DNA of 64,000 nt from CALINF01 sp039980455 (GTDB taxonomy: Bacteria; Pseudomonadota; Gammaproteobacteria; Pseudomonadales; Halieaceae). The stretch's first letter is position 1. Each line of letters begins with the position of its first letter. The notes beneath the pieces were generated by a model that saw only the letters and a program-made list of their open reading frames with translations, was not told where the DNA came from and made no database searches. The stretch is from contig JBDXCG010000003.1 in NCBI GenBank assembly GCA_039980455.1, forward strand, positions 1,426,001 through 1,490,000, read 5' to 3'. Positions 61,762-64,000 of this stretch are shown in pieces. A program made the translations under genes and the position numbers.

Positions 61762-63489
61762 CTACTGAAATGGAAACAAGATTGGCACCAGTACTAACAC
61801 GACAGTGGAGTAGGCGATCGACATGGGCAGCCCCGACCTGAAATAGTCGCGCAAGCTGTAACCTCCGAGGTTCTGCACCATCAAATTCGTTGTATAGCCA
61901 TATGGGGTCAAGAAACTGGCGCTGGCGCCGTACGCGACGCACATGACAAAAGGCATAGGACTAAGCCCGTAACTTTCTGCCAACCCAAATGCGATAGGAA
62001 AGACCAGGGCGGCCGCAGCATTGTTAGTCATTAACTCGGTCAGTAAAAGCGTACCGAAGTACACTCCAGCGAGCGCTACATAGGGACCAAACCCGGTTAG
62101 CTGGCTGTGAATACCATCGGTTAATAAAACTACCAGGCCGGAGTTGGTTAATGCCTGGGTCAGTGTAAGTGCAGACGCGATAATTACCCATAACTCAAAG
62201 GGAAATCGGCGCCGCAGCTCAGAACCTTTAACAATCTGTAATGCCAGCATGCAGGCCAGCAGAAACGCCAACCCTTTAATCAGCGGTAAAATCTCTAGCG
62301 CGGCCAGCGTAACAACGCCAAACAACCCCAGTGAAACGAGCCAATTTTGCAATGGGCTAGCCTGAGCACCCGCTACTGTTTCATCAACAACGACAAAGTT
62401 CTTATCCAGGTTCTTGCGATCGTTAAAATCAGGACCCACGGCCAGCATGAGATTATCGCCAGCTTGAATAGTGATACTACCCAGCTTCCCGGACAGACGC
62501 TTGCCACCTCTGCGCAGTCCCACCACGGCTGCATCGAACAATGACCGGAAGCCGGCTGCCTTGATCGTCTTACCCTCGATAGCAGCGTTGGGCATAACGA
62601 TGACTTCAGTCATATTTTCGCTTAGCAGCCCTTCCTCTATCGCAAACAACTTCAGCCCGTCATAAGCTTCCAGTGCTGCAACCTGCTTGATATCACCGCT
62701 GAAAATTAGCTTGTCACCCGCCTCAAGTATCTCGTGGGGGGCAACCGGAGACAGCAGGTTTCTTCCTCGAACAATTTCAACGAGGAACAAATCTTCCAAC
62801 TCACGCAGTCCGTTGGCGGCTATCGATTTACCGATCAAACGAGAGTCATCTGCGACATCCGCTTCTATCAGGTATTCATTTACATCCAGCTGCTCTGTAC
62901 CCTCAGAAGGGAGTAAACGTGCAGCCAGTAACAGTACGCCAAGGCCCAGTATTGTGGCAGCGGCTCCGATCGCAAAAAAATCAAAAAAGGCGAGCCCTTG
63001 GCCCGTGGCATCTTCGAGAAAGCTACTGACGATCAGATTGGTAGAGGTGCCAATCAGCGTCATGGTACCGCCCAATATGGCTGCATAGGAGAGCGGAATT
63101 AGCAGCTTCGAGGCAGGATGATGGCGATTGCTGCGCACCGTATGAGCCAGTGTTGCAACAACAGCAGTATTGTTCACAAACGCAGAAAATACAGCAGTCA
63201 CCGCGCCCAACCGCAGCAGCGATAGAGTGTAATTGGGGGAGATGAGGCGACCCGACAGGCGCGTAAGCCACGACAGCTTCTCGAGGCCTATGGAAACTAG
63301 CAACAATAGCAGCAGCGTAATGAGCCCAGTATTACTCGCCTTGGAGAGCACCTCCGCGGTGTCGACCAGGCCGAGAAAATAACTGGCCAACATTGCGCTC
63401 ACAAAGATCCAGGATGCCGGCCAATCAGTAAAGATGAGGCTGCCGAGCAGCCACAGAAACAGGCCGAAAATGATCACTTGATCAAACAT
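61762..63489 (-). CDS. SLC13-family anion/dicarboxylate:Na+ transporter with TrkA-C domains
   Basis: 575 residues: six N-terminal TM segments including FVNNTAVVATLAHTV, two RCK/TrkA-C domains in the middle (about 205-375, for example GLRELEDLFLVEIVRG and GLRRGGKRLSGKLGSI), then more TM helices. This is the CitM/SLC13 fold with the second signature TNNAAAALVFPIAFG. Substrates range from dicarboxylates to sulfate. Coupled in tandem with the acyl-CoA ligase gene. Its start at 63489 is an ATG. Confidence 0.92.
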   Translation of the reverse strand: MFDQVIIFGLFLWLLGSLIFTDWPASWIFVSAMLASYFLGLVDTAEVLSKASNTGLITLLLLLLVSIGLEKLSWLTRLSGRLISPNYTLSLLRLGAVTAVFSAFVNNTAVVATLAHTVRSNRHHPASKLLIPLSYAAILGGTMTLIGTSTNLIVSSFLEDATGQGLAFFDFFAIGAAATILGLGVLLLAARLLPSEGTEQLDVNEYLIEADVADDSRLIGKSIAANGLRELEDLFLVEIVRGRNLLSPVAPHEILEAGDKLIFSGDIKQVAALEAYDGLKLFAIEEGLLSENMTEVIVMPNAAIEGKTIKAAGFRSLFDAAVVGLRRGGKRLSGKLGSITIQAGDNLMLAVGPDFNDRKNLDKNFVVVDETVAGAQASPLQNWLVSLGLFGVVTLAALEILPLIKGLAFLLACMLALQIVKGSELRRRFPFELWVIIASALTLTQALTNSGLVVLLTDGIHSQLTGFGPYVALAGVYFGTLLLTELMTNNAAAALVFPIAFGLAESYGLSPMPFVMCVAYGASASFLTPYGYTTNLMVQNLGGYSLRDYFRSGLPMSIAYSTVVLVLVPILFPFQ

Positions 63490-63623
63490 TGAACGTTTTC
63501 ATGTGTCCGAGCTCCAAAACACAAGCATACGCGGTTATGGGAGCAACGAACAAGACACTCTGCTCATCGCCTGCCGATCGGTTAAACTCACACAAAAGCA
63601 TTCACTCACAGGAAGCATTAACA

Positions 63624-64000
63624 ATGAAAAAGATTATGATTGCCGCTGCAGTCGCTCTGGCGACAGCAACAGCTCTTGTCTATATGTATCGAGCTGACGT
63701 CAAGGAAGCGGCGTTTGAGAAGCTCACCGAGAATATGTTTGTACCAGCAGATACCGATAGCTTCGATCCAGGGCCAGCACTAGGGTCCAACTTCCCGGGT
63801 GTCAGGGCTGTTTATCAAGGCCGGGAGATTTCTGTACTGAGTGAATTTGCCGGCCCAAACGGCATTGCGTTTGTTGCAAGTCGATCGCTGGAGTGGTGCC
63901 CGTACTGCATGAAGCAGATGGTGCAATTGCAAGAGTACAAACAAGACTTCGACGCGGCAGGCATCGCCCTGGTGGGTATAACGTATGACAAACCAGAGCT
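63624..64000 (+). CDS. Thioredoxin-fold redoxin protein, 5' part (cut by window end)
   Basis: 125 codons seen, open to the right edge. ATG at 63624 with AGGAA upstream; signal anchor (KKIMIAAAVALATATALVYMY), then a periplasmic thioredoxin-like fold with LEWCPYCMKQM (C-x-x-C) at about residue 90. Resembles AhpC/TSA-like redoxins that act on membranes. The C-terminal part is missing. Confidence 0.75.
   Translation, partial: MKKIMIAAAVALATATALVYMYRADVKEAAFEKLTENMFVPADTDSFDPGPALGSNFPGVRAVYQGREISVLSEFAGPNGIAFVASRSLEWCPYCMKQMVQLQEYKQDFDAAGIALVGITYDKPE

Noticed and set aside
1..64000. tRNA, rRNA, insertion sequences, integrase or phage genes
   Set aside because: None seen by eye: no tRNA T-loop with matching acceptor arms, no transposase or integrase motifs in any frame. 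A covariance-model tRNA scan would settle the RNA part.

Overview
The window is a 64 kb stretch of chromosome from a gammaproteobacterium. Mobile elements, tRNA, rRNA and CRISPR arrays were not seen. Several gene families together suggest an aerobic marine gammaproteobacterium, perhaps of the Halieaceae (OM60/NOR5) or a neighbouring Cellvibrionales family: a sox/flavocytochrome c operon, a Marinobacter-type two-domain fatty acyl-CoA reductase, MnmC, HrpA, PreP, a CpxRA-type system, and many SDR, MaoC and acyl-CoA ligase genes. That placement is inference from gene content only. Coding is dense, on both strands, with many stop/start overlaps that define operons.

Layout: (1) 1-5204, + strand: the 3' part of a molybdenum hydroxylase large subunit runs by overlap into a lipoprotein cytochrome c, a flavocytochrome c sulfide dehydrogenase flavoprotein and soxX-soxY-soxZ-soxA. 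This is a sulfur oxidation operon, but soxB is not in the window. (2) 5246-19312: mostly single metabolic and envelope genes (SDR, thioesterase, acetyltransferases, lipase-like hydrolase, secreted unknowns, the fatty acyl-CoA reductase, methyltransferase, metallo-beta-lactamase-fold enzyme, PafA-like phosphatase). (3) 19695-22828: a two-partner-secretion outer-membrane transporter coupled to a secreted protein built from 29-residue proline-rich repeats. (4) 22950-32629: a further run of singletons, then dusA, transaldolase and a TerB-like gene. (5) 32595-35189: a STAS protein and a receiver/PP2C phosphatase (an HsbA/HsbR-like partner-switch pair), then MlaA. (6) 35295-37254: a three-gene RiPP-type cluster of the HvfABC/bufferin kind. 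It consists of a secreted precursor with eight EGKCG motifs, a DUF692 multinuclear iron enzyme and a DUF2063 partner. (7) 37466-49423: hrpA, maoC, an unknown plus mnmC, glutaminyl cyclase and the PreP-type metalloprotease. (8) 49507-51947: a CpxRA-like two-component system with a CpxR-box-like site facing a divergent small envelope protein. (9) 51976-54493: a C39 peptidase, a two-TM protein, a small Sec-exported peptide and a beta-barrel protein, which look like one export/processing cassette. (10) 54656-64000: TauD-type dioxygenase, sodium:amino-acid symporter, desaturase, phosphoesterase, a GspG-like lipoprotein, acyl-CoA ligase, an SLC13 transporter and the 5' end of a thioredoxin-fold gene.

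The parts most worth a second look are the HvfABC-like cluster, the C39 cassette, the TpsB/proline-rich pair, the pseudo-receiver phosphatase, the CpxR-box gene pair, and the lipoprotein carrying a pseudopilin-G fold.
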